Assembly: GCA_913056365.1 (NCBI GenBank)
Contig: CAJXLT010000018.1
Span: 1-52,502, forward strand
Direction: 5' to 3'
Source of the DNA: an uncultured Paenibacillaceae bacterium
GTDB taxonomy: Bacteria; Bacillota; Bacilli; Paenibacillales; K13
DNA length: 52,502 bases
The position numbers and the translations under genes are program-made. Under the pieces are notes generated by a model. The model was not told the origin of the DNA. It saw only the letters and a program-made list of their open reading frames with translations, and made no database searches. Positions 43,724 to 52,199 of this stretch are shown in pieces (position 1 is the stretch's first letter; every line of letters starts with the position of its first letter).

Positions 43724-45489
43724 ACATGATGCACTGGACGAGATTCTTGTTAAAGGATAACTTACTCATCACTCTGGGTTTGATAAGTCTTATTGCATGC
43801 TTTCCCGTCTTGGAGTGGATCAGATTTTCGCAGACACAGCTTTTCTTCAATTCCATTACAGATGCAATAAACACACTTGTGTGGATCGCCCTGATCCTAG
43901 GCTTCGTGCACATTATTGATTTGATGTTACAGCGGATACAAGGAGTATTACATGAACGGTTCTCGTTGAAAATCGGACAAATGTTACAAGAATACGTTCT
44001 TTCGTTAGTTGAAAAAACAAATTCCATCACGACCTTGGAATCTCCGAAGTACAGAGAAGATCTAAATATTCTTAATAACAATATTTCGAAAACATCTGAA
44101 TTTCTTATTACCTCACTCACTATCCTGCATCAAATTGTAGTGGCCAGCATTTATGTGTATTTGATACAGCAGTTTTCATGGCTGACTATTGTAATCGTTT
44201 TTACTTTCGCACTTCCAAGTGTAATTTATGCACTAACTGTTGCCAATCGAACCGATAAGCATTTCCAAGAGAATTCGCAACTTCAACTAGAAGGGGATAA
44301 CATTTATGGATTACTGACACATCCATATGTCCAGAAAGAATTGATTGTTTTCTCTGCAAGGAAATTTCTGATGAATAAGTGGCGAGGAGCCGCGCAACAT
44401 TTAATCAAGAATAACAGTAAATTACTGATAAAGAATGCGAATGTAGGTTTCATTGTGGATATCTTTAGCCCCATCGGATTTGTGCTGGCACAAGTTATAC
44501 TCATACAAAAATTAATTAGTAATACCATTACCCTTGGCGATTACGTAGCGGTGACAACTTCAATCGCTATGTTGGAAGGCTCATTAAAAACCATCATGTT
44601 GAGTACAACGGTTTTCAAAAACTATAACCTGTTAGTAAAACGAATAAAGCATTTCAATATCGTATATGTCGATAACAACAAACGAACGAATACGCTCTTG
44701 CCATGTCCAGAAATAAAACGAGTGGAAGTTAGAAGCCTTTCTTTTACCTACCCGCTTCAATCTAACGCAGTGCTACGAAATGTCAATCTGAATATGAATA
44801 AAGGAGATGTCGTAGCGATTGTTGGTGACAATGGTTCTGGCAAATCAACCTTGGCGAAGATTATGGCAGGATTGCACGCAATTCCAGACGGGCATCTTTT
44901 TATTAATGGTATAGATCTTAACGATATGGAACGTCAAGAATATTACAAGCAAGTTGCTGTAGTTAACCAAGATTTTATCAAATACCCGCTAACTATCTAT
45001 GAGAATATTTCCATGAAAGAAGTTGATGAGAATGACAGATCAACGCTTGATTTATTTGTGAATCAATATCCCATGCTAGTTCCAGATCAGCTAAGAGCTA
45101 ACTTAGATGTGTATATTGGTGCAGAATATCTTCATTCAAACCAATTGTCTGGTGGACAATGGCAAAGGATTGCAATTGCCCGAGCATTGTATAAAGACAG
45201 CTCTTTACTATTGTTAGATGAAGCAACTTCGGAAGTGGACCCACAGACTGAGGCAGATATCGTGAATCACTTGTTGCATGATCGTGTAGGAAAGACAACG
45301 ATTATTGTAACGCACAACCTGTACTTGACCAGGCAAGCCAATCAAATTGTCGTCATGGACAAGGGGGAGATTGTGGAAAAAGGATCGTTTACGGAACTGG
45401 TAAGCAAAGGTGGGAAATTCTACAGGATGTGGGCATCTCAGAATGAAGCTAATAAGTTAACTGCAGCAGGAATGGAGGCTGAAGGATGA
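43720..45489 (+). CDS. ABC exporter (fused membrane and ATPase domains)
   Basis: A type IV (exporter-type) half-transporter, probably a homodimer that exports the neighbouring peptide. The 589-residue product has about five or six membrane spans (about 15-310) and a C-terminal nucleotide-binding domain with Walker A GDNGSGKST near 368-376, the signature LSGGQWQR near 475-482, Walker B LLLLDEAT near 493-500 and the switch His in VTHN near 528-531. No C39 peptidase domain is present at the N-terminus, consistent with the lack of a double-glycine leader in the peptide. It overlaps its neighbours by ATGA at both ends. Confidence 0.92.
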   Translation: MNMMHWTRFLLKDNLLITLGLISLIACFPVLEWIRFSQTQLFFNSITDAINTLVWIALILGFVHIIDLMLQRIQGVLHERFSLKIGQMLQEYVLSLVEKTNSITTLESPKYREDLNILNNNISKTSEFLITSLTILHQIVVASIYVYLIQQFSWLTIVIVFTFALPSVIYALTVANRTDKHFQENSQLQLEGDNIYGLLTHPYVQKELIVFSARKFLMNKWRGAAQHLIKNNSKLLIKNANVGFIVDIFSPIGFVLAQVILIQKLISNTITLGDYVAVTTSIAMLEGSLKTIMLSTTVFKNYNLLVKRIKHFNIVYVDNNKRTNTLLPCPEIKRVEVRSLSFTYPLQSNAVLRNVNLNMNKGDVVAIVGDNGSGKSTLAKIMAGLHAIPDGHLFINGIDLNDMERQEYYKQVAVVNQDFIKYPLTIYENISMKEVDENDRSTLDLFVNQYPMLVPDQLRANLDVYIGAEYLHSNQLSGGQWQRIAIARALYKDSSLLLLDEATSEVDPQTEADIVNHLLHDRVGKTTIIVTHNLYLTRQANQIVVMDKGEIVEKGSFTELVSKGGKFYRMWASQNEANKLTAAGMEAEG

Positions 45490-46775
45490 AGTATCTTAAT
45501 GTAAGTTTATTCTTAGTCATAAGTATATTATTGATTACAGGATGTCAACGCGAGGAAACTCATGAACCCGTTACACTTAAAGTTGCAGGTGTAGATAGGG
45601 ATACGTTCATGGAACTGTACGGGAACGCCTTCTTGTTGGAGAACCAAGACACAACATTGGAGGTCATTCCCAATGAGTTCATCTCCGACGGTGAGAGTAT
45701 GGAAGAAGACATTGCGAGCTATATTACTGAGCATCAGCCAGATGTCTTCATACTTGGAACCTATAATTTTCGGCCTGCAGTAGAAACGGGGCTTCTTCTT
45801 CCGCTGGATACATTCATGGATACGAGTGAATACGAATGGAGTCAATATCCAGATTCTCTTCTGCAAAGATTGCGAAATGACTCGGGACAGGATCAATTGT
45901 ATGGATTGTCCCCATTCTATACTAGCTCAGCTCTGTTCTACAATAAGCGATTATTCGATACCTATGACGTAGATTACCCGAGAGATCATATGTCTTGGGA
46001 GGATGTGTTTGCATTAGCGAGGAAATTCCCAACTCAGACTGAAAATGGGGAGCGCATGTACGGATTTTATCACCCAGACAACATGTCAATTGAGGAAAAA
46101 CTGTTTCGAATGATTTATAATGCAGGATTGGGTGAGAATCTATCGTTCATCGATCCGTTGAACGGAGAGGTGACCTTGAACACATCGAGCTGGAATCAAC
46201 TATGGCACACTTTCATCCAAGCTTATCAAGATGGGATCATCCTTGATCAACCGTTAAATGATTTAAGTGATTTTTCTGGGACTACTCCACAAGAACGCGT
46301 CAAGGGATTTATAGAAGGTCATGCTGCTATGGTAGTCGCAGAAACCACTGTATTCGAACTGGCGAATGAATTGGAGAAGCTTGACGTTCAAGTGGTACAG
46401 GTTCCGGGTACATATCAAGCTCAGATGCAAGCAGGACATACATTTGCCATTACTAGTTACTCCGAACATCCTGATAGAGCATGGGAAATCATTGAATTCG
46501 TTCATAGTGAAAAAGCAGGGTTATACCATATGGTGTGGGGAAGTCTCCCGATATACTCCTCACAACTAGAGCAACAATGGGGACTTGATTTATCCGCATT
46601 CTATAACAAGGATGCAGCTTTATATGGGATATATTCTAACAAAGGATTACCAGAAGGGTTCTTGCAACGATATTTTGAAGCGGGAGCAGCTGAGATGAAA
46701 TTAATAATGGATGAAGGGAAAACGATTGAAATGGCGTTGGATGACCTTCAAGAGGTTATGAGTGCAGCGTATTAA
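45486..46775 (+). CDS. Extracellular solute-binding lipoprotein 1
   Basis: A family 1-type solute-binding protein anchored by a lipid. The 429-residue product has a lipoprotein signal with lipobox LITGC (Cys20), then a two-lobed binding fold with DVFILGTYN near 88-96, YGLSPFYTSSALFYNKRLFD near 138-157 and the C-terminal hinge AWEIIEFVHSEKAG. It overlaps the ABC gene by four bases. It is clearly paralogous to the lipoprotein at 47251. No binding-protein-dependent import permease lies in the window, so the ligand and partner are unknown; it may bind the exported peptide or a sugar. Confidence 0.85.
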   Translation: MKYLNVSLFLVISILLITGCQREETHEPVTLKVAGVDRDTFMELYGNAFLLENQDTTLEVIPNEFISDGESMEEDIASYITEHQPDVFILGTYNFRPAVETGLLLPLDTFMDTSEYEWSQYPDSLLQRLRNDSGQDQLYGLSPFYTSSALFYNKRLFDTYDVDYPRDHMSWEDVFALARKFPTQTENGERMYGFYHPDNMSIEEKLFRMIYNAGLGENLSFIDPLNGEVTLNTSSWNQLWHTFIQAYQDGIILDQPLNDLSDFSGTTPQERVKGFIEGHAAMVVAETTVFELANELEKLDVQVVQVPGTYQAQMQAGHTFAITSYSEHPDRAWEIIEFVHSEKAGLYHMVWGSLPIYSSQLEQQWGLDLSAFYNKDAALYGIYSNKGLPEGFLQRYFEAGAAEMKLIMDEGKTIEMALDDLQEVMSAAY

Positions 46776-46797
46776 AATGAAAGAGGGGTGCCGAAAT

Positions 46798-47250
46798 ATG
46801 GGGAAGGTTGATTTCACCAAACTATTTGAGGGAAAGCAGAGAGAAGTAGAAGAAGTCAGGGCATTCGAATCGAATGAAGTGTTTCCCTTGCCGGAATGGG
46901 TCTCTATAGAAGCTGATAGTCGAATAATTGTGAACTGCTTCCTATCACTAAGCTGTCCTGTATGTATTGAACTGCTGCCCGAGCTGCCTGAATTGTTTGC
47001 ATCTTATGATATGCAATTTGTATTGTTCATATATGGGATGGAAGAGGAAATTGCAGGCTTGAAGGAGCATTTCCAATTTCAATTCCCTGTAGTTCGTGTT
47101 GCTGACGATGAACTGAATGAGAAATATAAAGTTCCAGTAACACCGTATGTTTATATTTTATCGACTGATAGAAAGGTAATCAGTAGAGCTGGAATTGACA
47201 CCAGACATGAATTGGAGAGTTTGTGCACTAACTATGTAGGGAGAACATAA
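46798..47250 (+). CDS. Second thioredoxin-fold protein with CPVC motif
   Basis: The start is the ATG at 46798, nine bases after GAGGGG. The 150-residue product has the strand IIVNCFLS before the active site CPVC at 53-56, an extra Cys at 47, helices ELLPELPELFASY, and the cis-Pro strand VPVTPYVYIL near 123-132. It has no signal peptide. It lies between the two lipoprotein genes; its TAA is immediately followed by the next ATG. With the CKVC protein it gives two thioredoxin-like genes in one operon. Confidence 0.82.
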   Translation: MGKVDFTKLFEGKQREVEEVRAFESNEVFPLPEWVSIEADSRIIVNCFLSLSCPVCIELLPELPELFASYDMQFVLFIYGMEEEIAGLKEHFQFQFPVVRVADDELNEKYKVPVTPYVYILSTDRKVISRAGIDTRHELESLCTNYVGRT

Positions 47251-48522
47251 ATGAGAAGATTTTTATGTATGCTAATTCTATTATTGAGTACACTATCTGT
47301 TGGATGTTCTACTAATGGTGTAGATAAAACTGATGCAACGATAAGAATACTAGTGGAAGATGTATCGCAAACTGACACTCAAGCTTATAGAGCGTTGAGG
47401 GAAGAGTACCCTAACGTTAGCATTGAATGGATTAATGGCAGAGAACAGGTGGAGCAGCCTTTACAGTTGTATGAGAATTTCGAAGAGCTGTATGTGGAAT
47501 TGAATCCGGATGTTGTGATAACTAACCAAACGACCTTTCCAATCTTATCTTCCCAGGGATACTTGCTAAATTTGGAGTCGCGTATGAGTCAAGACGGGAT
47601 ACTATTAGAACAAATACACGCACCAGTTATGGAATCGATCCAAGATAGTGGAAACGGACAAGTGAATGGGTTGTCCCCGTATTTTGACACAGAGGTTCTA
47701 ATGTATAACACAAACTTGTTTGATGAATTCGGCATCTCATATCCAGACGATCAGATGACGTGGGAGGAAATTCTTGATTTAATTATGAGATTTCCAGCTT
47801 CTAATCAGCAAGGGGATGCGATATTTGGGTTATACGACGGTTACGAAGGGAGTGCAGCTTCATTATTAGACCGCATAAGCCGGACGGAAGGACTGTCCTA
47901 TCTGGATTGGGACAACAAGCAGGTCACCTACCAAGATTCAAGGTGGATAGAGATGTATACGCTAGTTTCACGTGTTGTTCAATCTGATGTACTACTGAAT
48001 CGTTCAACTGTTCAGGAAGAGGGACAACAGCCTGTAGACTTATTTAAGCAGAATAAGCTTGCTGTAATGCTAGGAGATTACGAAACCTTCGTTACCCTTA
48101 GTTATGATAATGACTTGGAGTTCGGAGTAGTGACCCAACCCGTTGCAGAAGGAGATCGTTCCGCAGGTCATTTATATGTGAACAATATTTATTCCGTTAA
48201 TGCGAATAGCCCCAATATTGAAATCGCATGGAAATTTATACAGGCAGCCATGGGACAAAACGAACCAGATAAACTTCCAGTGACCCTAAGTTCTCTAGTG
48301 CAAAAAGATGAAAGAGCAGATGTCTTCTATAAGCTTGATTATAAACGTGAAGATTCGATTAACTTCTGGGAGGTGCCTATTGAATTCTCTACAGAAATGA
48401 ATCGGTTAAGACATGAAGCCTTAACGAAAATTGTTTCAGGAGAAGGATCGTCTGTTCAGGAGGTTCTGAAGCAATTGGAGACAGATGGTCAGAACATGCT
48501 GGAATCTCATATATCGAAGTAA
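47251..48522 (+). CDS. Extracellular solute-binding lipoprotein 2
   Basis: The 423-residue product has a lipoprotein signal with lipobox LSVGC (Cys19) and the same two-lobed fold as the protein at 45486. Aligned blocks show paralogy: GLSPYFDTEVLMYNTNLFDEF with PDDQMTWEEILDLIMRFP here, and GLSPFYTSSALFYNKRLF with PRDHMSWEDVFALARKFP there. It starts directly after the TAA of the CPVC gene and ends the operon, followed by a terminator. The ligand is unknown; no importer subunits are nearby. Confidence 0.85.
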   Translation: MRRFLCMLILLLSTLSVGCSTNGVDKTDATIRILVEDVSQTDTQAYRALREEYPNVSIEWINGREQVEQPLQLYENFEELYVELNPDVVITNQTTFPILSSQGYLLNLESRMSQDGILLEQIHAPVMESIQDSGNGQVNGLSPYFDTEVLMYNTNLFDEFGISYPDDQMTWEEILDLIMRFPASNQQGDAIFGLYDGYEGSAASLLDRISRTEGLSYLDWDNKQVTYQDSRWIEMYTLVSRVVQSDVLLNRSTVQEEGQQPVDLFKQNKLAVMLGDYETFVTLSYDNDLEFGVVTQPVAEGDRSAGHLYVNNIYSVNANSPNIEIAWKFIQAAMGQNEPDKLPVTLSSLVQKDERADVFYKLDYKREDSINFWEVPIEFSTEMNRLRHEALTKIVSGEGSSVQEVLKQLETDGQNMLESHISK

Positions 48523-48543
48523 CATTATCTTATAAGCTAACTA

Positions 48544-48586
48544 AGCCCTCGGCACTTCTTCATGGGAAGAGCGAGGGCTGTTTACT
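48544..48586 (+). terminator. Terminator at the end of the island operon
   Basis: AGCCCTCG (48544-48551) pairs with CGAGGGCT (48572-48579), with an inner CTTC/GAAG stem, then a T-rich tail. Confidence 0.8.
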
Positions 48587-48617
48587 TGAATTGAGGTCAG
48601 TAAGAATGCGTTATCCA

Positions 48618-48839
48618 TTAAGATCCCTTCTTAACTTCCTGAACTTTCGTATCGACGTACCATTCCCTTCCCACGTCCTCACCTTGCTTGCTCTTTAACT
48701 CTAGGTAGATTGCATTTCCATTTGCACGTTGCCAGAACAGTATGGCTTGCTGCTGGTTTGGACTGAGTAGAATCGCTTTCGCTGTATCCCCTTCCTTCAG
48801 GTTTGTCCTGCGTTCTTCATAGGTAATACCATACGCCAT
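48618..48839 (-). CDS. Small hypothetical protein, 73 residues
   Basis: I do not recognise the family. The product is soluble, charged and without cysteine, and reads like a small beta-rich domain (ILLSPNQQQAILFWQRANG near 23-41). On the minus strand AGAGGGAG lies very close to the ATG at 48839, a short spacing. A TATAAT is placed about 30 bases upstream of the start, and the operator at 48902-48915 lies just beyond it, so the gene may be controlled by the divergent LacI-family regulator. Confidence 0.6.
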   Translation of the reverse strand: MAYGITYEERRTNLKEGDTAKAILLSPNQQQAILFWQRANGNAIYLELKSKQGEDVGREWYVDTKVQEVKKGS

Positions 48840-48862
48840 CTCCCTCTTCGTATATTATCCAA

Positions 48863-48892
48863 ATTATAGCATGTAAAACCAAACTTTTTCCA
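48863..48892 (-). promoter_or_regulatory. Candidate SigA promoter of the 73-residue protein gene
   Basis: On the minus strand, TGGAAA (48892-48887), 18 bases, TATAAT (48868-48863). Confidence 0.5.
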
Positions 48893-48901
48893 CACAAACA
48901 T

Positions 48902-48915
48902 TGAACACGTGTTCA
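48902..48915. promoter_or_regulatory. Palindromic operator O1
   Basis: TGAACACGTGTTCA is a perfect 14-bp palindrome with the ACACGTGT core shared with O2. It lies between two divergent genes, close behind the candidate promoter at 48863-48892. Confidence 0.7.
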
Positions 48916-48994
48916 CTGAATGATCCTGTAAAGGTTGCATGAACAAACAGTGGAAAACTTTATACTTCTCACACATATCCATAATTTTGTCGCA

Positions 48995-49022
48995 TTGCTT
49001 CAATAGTCTGATGTGATACAAT
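48995..49022 (+). promoter_or_regulatory. Candidate promoter of the LacI-family gene
   Basis: TTGCTT (48995-49000), 16 bases, TACAAT (49017-49022). Operator O2 begins 14 bases after the -10, at about +8. Confidence 0.55.
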
Positions 49023-49035
49023 GACCGCAATAATA

Positions 49036-49051
49036 GTAAACACGTGTTTAC
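49036..49051. promoter_or_regulatory. Palindromic operator O2
   Basis: GTAAACACGTGTTTAC is a perfect 16-bp palindrome just downstream of a likely promoter and upstream of the TTG start of the LacI-family gene. It fits autorepression. Confidence 0.75.
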
Positions 49052-49104
49052 CTATTTCCGTTATAGTTGTGACCCTACGCAGATCAGTAAGGAGTGCCCG
49101 TTCG

Positions 49105-50151
49105 TTGAAGAACAAAGAAGTGAACAGCCACCAAATTGCCCGCTTGGCCGGGGTATCGCGCAGTACGGTTAGCCGAGTCATTAACAATTACAGCAATGTG
49201 CCGGCCGAGACGCGTGAGAAGGTTATGAAGGTGATTAAGCAGTATAATTACTTTCCGAATCTGTCAGGGCAAGTGCTGGCTGGTAAGAGCACGAGAACAG
49301 TCGGTTTGTTCATGATTGAATCCGGTCCTGTATCGGGTGATATGATTGCCAACTTCCTGTTAGCCAATGTGGTCGAAACGGCATCGAGTCAAGGGTATTA
49401 TGTACTCACCCAAATTATTCGCGACAGCCGCGATCCAGCAGCTGTGCGCAGTGTGAAGGAGAGCTTTTATCAGCGGCGCATTGACGGCGGTATCTTTATC
49501 GGAGCGGCGAATCATGAACCATTGATAGAGGAATTGATCGCAGAAGGTTTCGCTATCGGGCTCGTGGATCATGAATTACCTGGCAGACAGGAGCCGAATC
49601 GGATTGTCTATAACTTTGACAACGCAGGCGGCATCGAGCAGGCGATCGACTATGTTGTTAGTCTAAATCATCGTCATATCGGCGTGATTACAGGGGATAT
49701 GAAGCGTCATTCAGGAACGGAGAAGTTCCGGGGCTTCATGCAGGCGATGGACAAGCGGGGTCTGACGGTACGGCCTGAATGGATCTTGGACGGTGACTTT
49801 GATCAGCAATCGGGGTTTACGGCGATGGAGCAGTTGTTAGAAGGGGGAGGGGAGCTGCCGACAGCGATCTTCGCGGCGAACGACAGTGTAGCATTCGGGG
49901 TCATGGATGCGCTTTATAAGCGCGGTCTGCGTGTGCCGGATGATATATCTGTCATCGGGTTCGATGACCATTCGCTGAGCGCACGCTTTCAGCCACCATT
50001 GACGACGGTTCGTGTTGATTTCGCAGCAGTAATGGGTGGCTTGACGAAAGCGCTAATCGGTTGTATTGAGCATGGCGGCGATACGTTCAACAAAGTAACA
50101 GTCTCCACCAACTTGGTCATTCGCGAATCGTGCAAGCGTATTCCTACCTAA
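49105..50151 (+). CDS. LacI-family transcriptional regulator
   Basis: A sugar-responsive repressor type. I choose the TTG at 49105: AAGGAG lies ten bases upstream, the protein then begins just before the helix-turn-helix, and the operator O2 falls outside the gene. A longer reading from 49021 would run through the operator. In 348 residues, NSHQIARLAGVSRSTVSRVINNYS near 7-30 is the HTH and VLAGKSTRTVGLFM near 52-65 the hinge and first strand of the periplasmic-binding-like domain, with IGFDDHSLSARFQPPLTTV near 296-314. Genes for VOC, SDR and ThuA proteins follow on the same strand. Confidence 0.92.
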   Translation: MKNKEVNSHQIARLAGVSRSTVSRVINNYSNVPAETREKVMKVIKQYNYFPNLSGQVLAGKSTRTVGLFMIESGPVSGDMIANFLLANVVETASSQGYYVLTQIIRDSRDPAAVRSVKESFYQRRIDGGIFIGAANHEPLIEELIAEGFAIGLVDHELPGRQEPNRIVYNFDNAGGIEQAIDYVVSLNHRHIGVITGDMKRHSGTEKFRGFMQAMDKRGLTVRPEWILDGDFDQQSGFTAMEQLLEGGGELPTAIFAANDSVAFGVMDALYKRGLRVPDDISVIGFDDHSLSARFQPPLTTVRVDFAAVMGGLTKALIGCIEHGGDTFNKVTVSTNLVIRESCKRIPT

Positions 50152-50233
50152 GTGTGTTCATCTTCAGAACCTTATGAGGTTTAGAAGTTCGAATAAATGA
50201 AATCCTAATGTTTACAAAGGAGCGATACGAATC

Positions 50234-50689
50234 ATGAGTCAAGGTGTACTTGGTACGAACGTCATTACGCAAATCGGTATTCTCGTTAACGACATTGAGA
50301 AGACCTCCAAAGCCTATGCGGATTTCTTCGGTGTAGAGAAGCCGAAGTGGTTCTGGACAGACACAGTGGATGTGGCGCAGACCGAATATATGGGCGAGTC
50401 TTCTGAAGCACGTTCTAAGCTGGCATTTTTCGATATGGGTTCGCTGCAGCTGGAGCTGATTGAGCCAGATCAGCATCCGAGTACATGGCGTGACCATCTG
50501 AATGCGCACGGGGAAGGCCCGCATCATATCGCATTTGTCATTGAAGGCATGAAGGAGAAGATAGCGGTCATGGAAGCGAAGGGCATGAAGCTGGTCCAAA
50601 AAGGGGAGTACACTGGTGGGCGCTATGCTTATCTAGATACGTTCCCGCAATTAAAGGTAATGCTCGAGCTGTTGGAGAACGATAAGTAA
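50234..50689 (+). CDS. VOC family protein, methylmalonyl-CoA epimerase-like
   Basis: A vicinal-oxygen-chelate protein. The 151-residue product begins with ITQIGILVNDIEKTSKAYADFFG near 11-33, contains LQLELIEP near 72-79, and GPHHIAFVIEGM near 96-107 with the metal-ligand His region, ending VMLELLE. The layout is that of epimerase/glyoxalase-like VOC proteins; the substrate is unknown. AAAGGAG is upstream. It is 82 bases after the LacI-family gene, with an SDR and a ThuA-like gene after it, so a role in sugar or secondary metabolism is possible. Confidence 0.85.
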   Translation: MSQGVLGTNVITQIGILVNDIEKTSKAYADFFGVEKPKWFWTDTVDVAQTEYMGESSEARSKLAFFDMGSLQLELIEPDQHPSTWRDHLNAHGEGPHHIAFVIEGMKEKIAVMEAKGMKLVQKGEYTGGRYAYLDTFPQLKVMLELLENDK

Positions 50690-50733
50690 GTGAAGCTATA
50701 CTTCGAACGAGACAACCAAGGAGGAATGCAACA

Positions 50734-51435
50734 ATGAACATATTCATCACGGGAGCCAATCGAGGTCTTGGCTTTCATCTGGCAGAGCTGTCTCTGGCAC
50801 AAGGACACCGCGTAGCAGCAGGGGTACGCAATCCGGAGCAGCCGGGAGAAGGTCTTCAGAAGCTGACACAGCAATACCCCGATCAATTAGTGATTACTGA
50901 ATTGGATGTGAAGAATGAAGCGACAGTGGAGCAGGCAGCCGCCGCTGTTCGAGAAGCTTTCGGTCATATAGATGCCGTCGTCAACAATGCGGGGATTTTG
51001 CTCGCTCGTGAACAGAAGCTAGAGGAGCTGTCTCTCGCTGCCACTGAAGAGACATTCCAAGTGAACCTGTATGGCCCAATTCGGGTTGTGAAGCATATGC
51101 TGCCGTTGATGACGGGTGATGGTGAGATGGCGATCATCAATATTAGCTCAGAGGCAGGCAGCTTCAAGAATGCTTATGGCGGTGATTACCCTTATGCCGT
51201 GTCGAAAGGTGCATTGAATTTGTTCTCGGAGCACGTTCGCCGTTATGTGAAGGATCGCGGTATTCGTGCATATGCTGTGCATCCGGGCTGGATTCGGACC
51301 GATATGGGCGGCGAGAAGGCGCCGGGTGATCCGATAGAAACTGCACAAGGATTGTTGGCATTGATCGACGGCACGAACAAGGCGGAAGGTGCAGGGATAT
51401 TTATTGACCATCGCGGCGAGGCTATGCCGGGGTAA
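50734..51435 (+). CDS. Short-chain dehydrogenase/reductase
   Basis: An NAD(P)-dependent oxidoreductase. The 233-residue product has the cofactor motif TGANRGLG near 6-13, NNAG near 84-87, the Ser in INISSEAGS near 132-140 and the catalytic YAVSK near 152-156. CAAGGAGG precedes the ATG. Substrate unknown. It is 44 bases after the VOC gene. Confidence 0.93.
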   Translation: MNIFITGANRGLGFHLAELSLAQGHRVAAGVRNPEQPGEGLQKLTQQYPDQLVITELDVKNEATVEQAAAAVREAFGHIDAVVNNAGILLAREQKLEELSLAATEETFQVNLYGPIRVVKHMLPLMTGDGEMAIINISSEAGSFKNAYGGDYPYAVSKGALNLFSEHVRRYVKDRGIRAYAVHPGWIRTDMGGEKAPGDPIETAQGLLALIDGTNKAEGAGIFIDHRGEAMPG

Positions 51436-51485
51436 TGCCCTAGTAGCATCAAGGATAAGTAAGCATACGTAGGAGGCAATGACCG

Positions 51486-52136
51486 ATGAAAACAGTTGTA
51501 GCGGTAACCGGAGATTTTTATCATGAGAAAGCATGGGCGGACGAGTCCTTGCAGCGAGCAGCCCAACCCCTGATTGATGCTGGCGAGATTAGCCTGACTT
51601 CGATAGATGCAGAACAGCTAATCGAGACCTTGCAGCAGAAGCCTGATGTGGTCATTCTGTTCAAGGAGAATCGGCTTAATCCGCAAGACGAGCATGTTCG
51701 CATCTGGATGGATGCAGAGGCAGAGGAACAGATTGCAAAGTACGTGCGCGAAGGCGGTACGTGGCTTGGATGGCACGCGGGCCTGGCTTCTTATCCAGAG
51801 GATGGCGCGTATGTGGACATGCTGCGCGGACACTTCCTGTCTCATCCGGTCGAGCATCAGGTTGTCCGATATGAAGCGGTCGACGGGACGGGTATCGGCG
51901 ATCCGTTGCAACCGTTCTCGTTCCTGGATGAGCATTATTTCGTCACGGTTCGGGAAGCGGAGACGGAAGTGTTCTTACGCTCCTCATCTGTGGATGGGGA
52001 GTCGATCGGCGGCTGGCGTCATACATGCGGCGAAGGCAAGGTGCTCTGCTTGACCCCGGCGCATCTGCAGGAAGGCTTGAACGATCCAGCCTTCACAGAG
52101 GTGCTTAGACAGAGCTTAGTTTGGTGCACGAAGTAA
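51486..52136 (+). CDS. ThuA-like protein
   Basis: A ThuA-domain protein, a class I glutamine-amidotransferase-like fold found in trehalose and other sugar utilisation operons; the exact reaction is not established. The 216-residue product shows VVAVTGDFYHE near 4-14, GGTWLGWHAGLASYP near 89-103 at the nucleophile-elbow position, LRGHFLSHPVEHQV near 110-123 and the C-terminal RHTCGEGKVLCLTPAHLQEGL near 178-198 (His-rich core). TAGGAGG precedes the ATG. It ends the LacI-VOC-SDR-ThuA set and is followed by a terminator. Confidence 0.85.
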   Translation: MKTVVAVTGDFYHEKAWADESLQRAAQPLIDAGEISLTSIDAEQLIETLQQKPDVVILFKENRLNPQDEHVRIWMDAEAEEQIAKYVREGGTWLGWHAGLASYPEDGAYVDMLRGHFLSHPVEHQVVRYEAVDGTGIGDPLQPFSFLDEHYFVTVREAETEVFLRSSSVDGESIGGWRHTCGEGKVLCLTPAHLQEGLNDPAFTEVLRQSLVWCTK

Positions 52137-52141
52137 CAGTC

Positions 52142-52177
52142 TCCTGTCCGTGTTTTTTTGCGGGCAGGATTTTTTTA
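52142..52177 (+). terminator. Terminator after the ThuA-like gene
   Basis: TCCTGTCCG (52142-52150) pairs with CGGGCAGGA (52161-52169), followed by a run of seven T. Confidence 0.9.
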
Positions 52178-52199
52178 TGTCCACTCATCTCCTTGCGGA

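Noticed and set aside
41533-48586. Integrative element with recombinase or attachment repeats bounding the island
   Set aside because: No integrase, transposase or flanking direct repeat was seen; only composition suggests transfer.
49021-49104. Longer N-terminus of the LacI-family protein
   Set aside because: It would place an operator inside the gene and add a hydrophobic stretch before the HTH; the TTG with AAGGAG is better.
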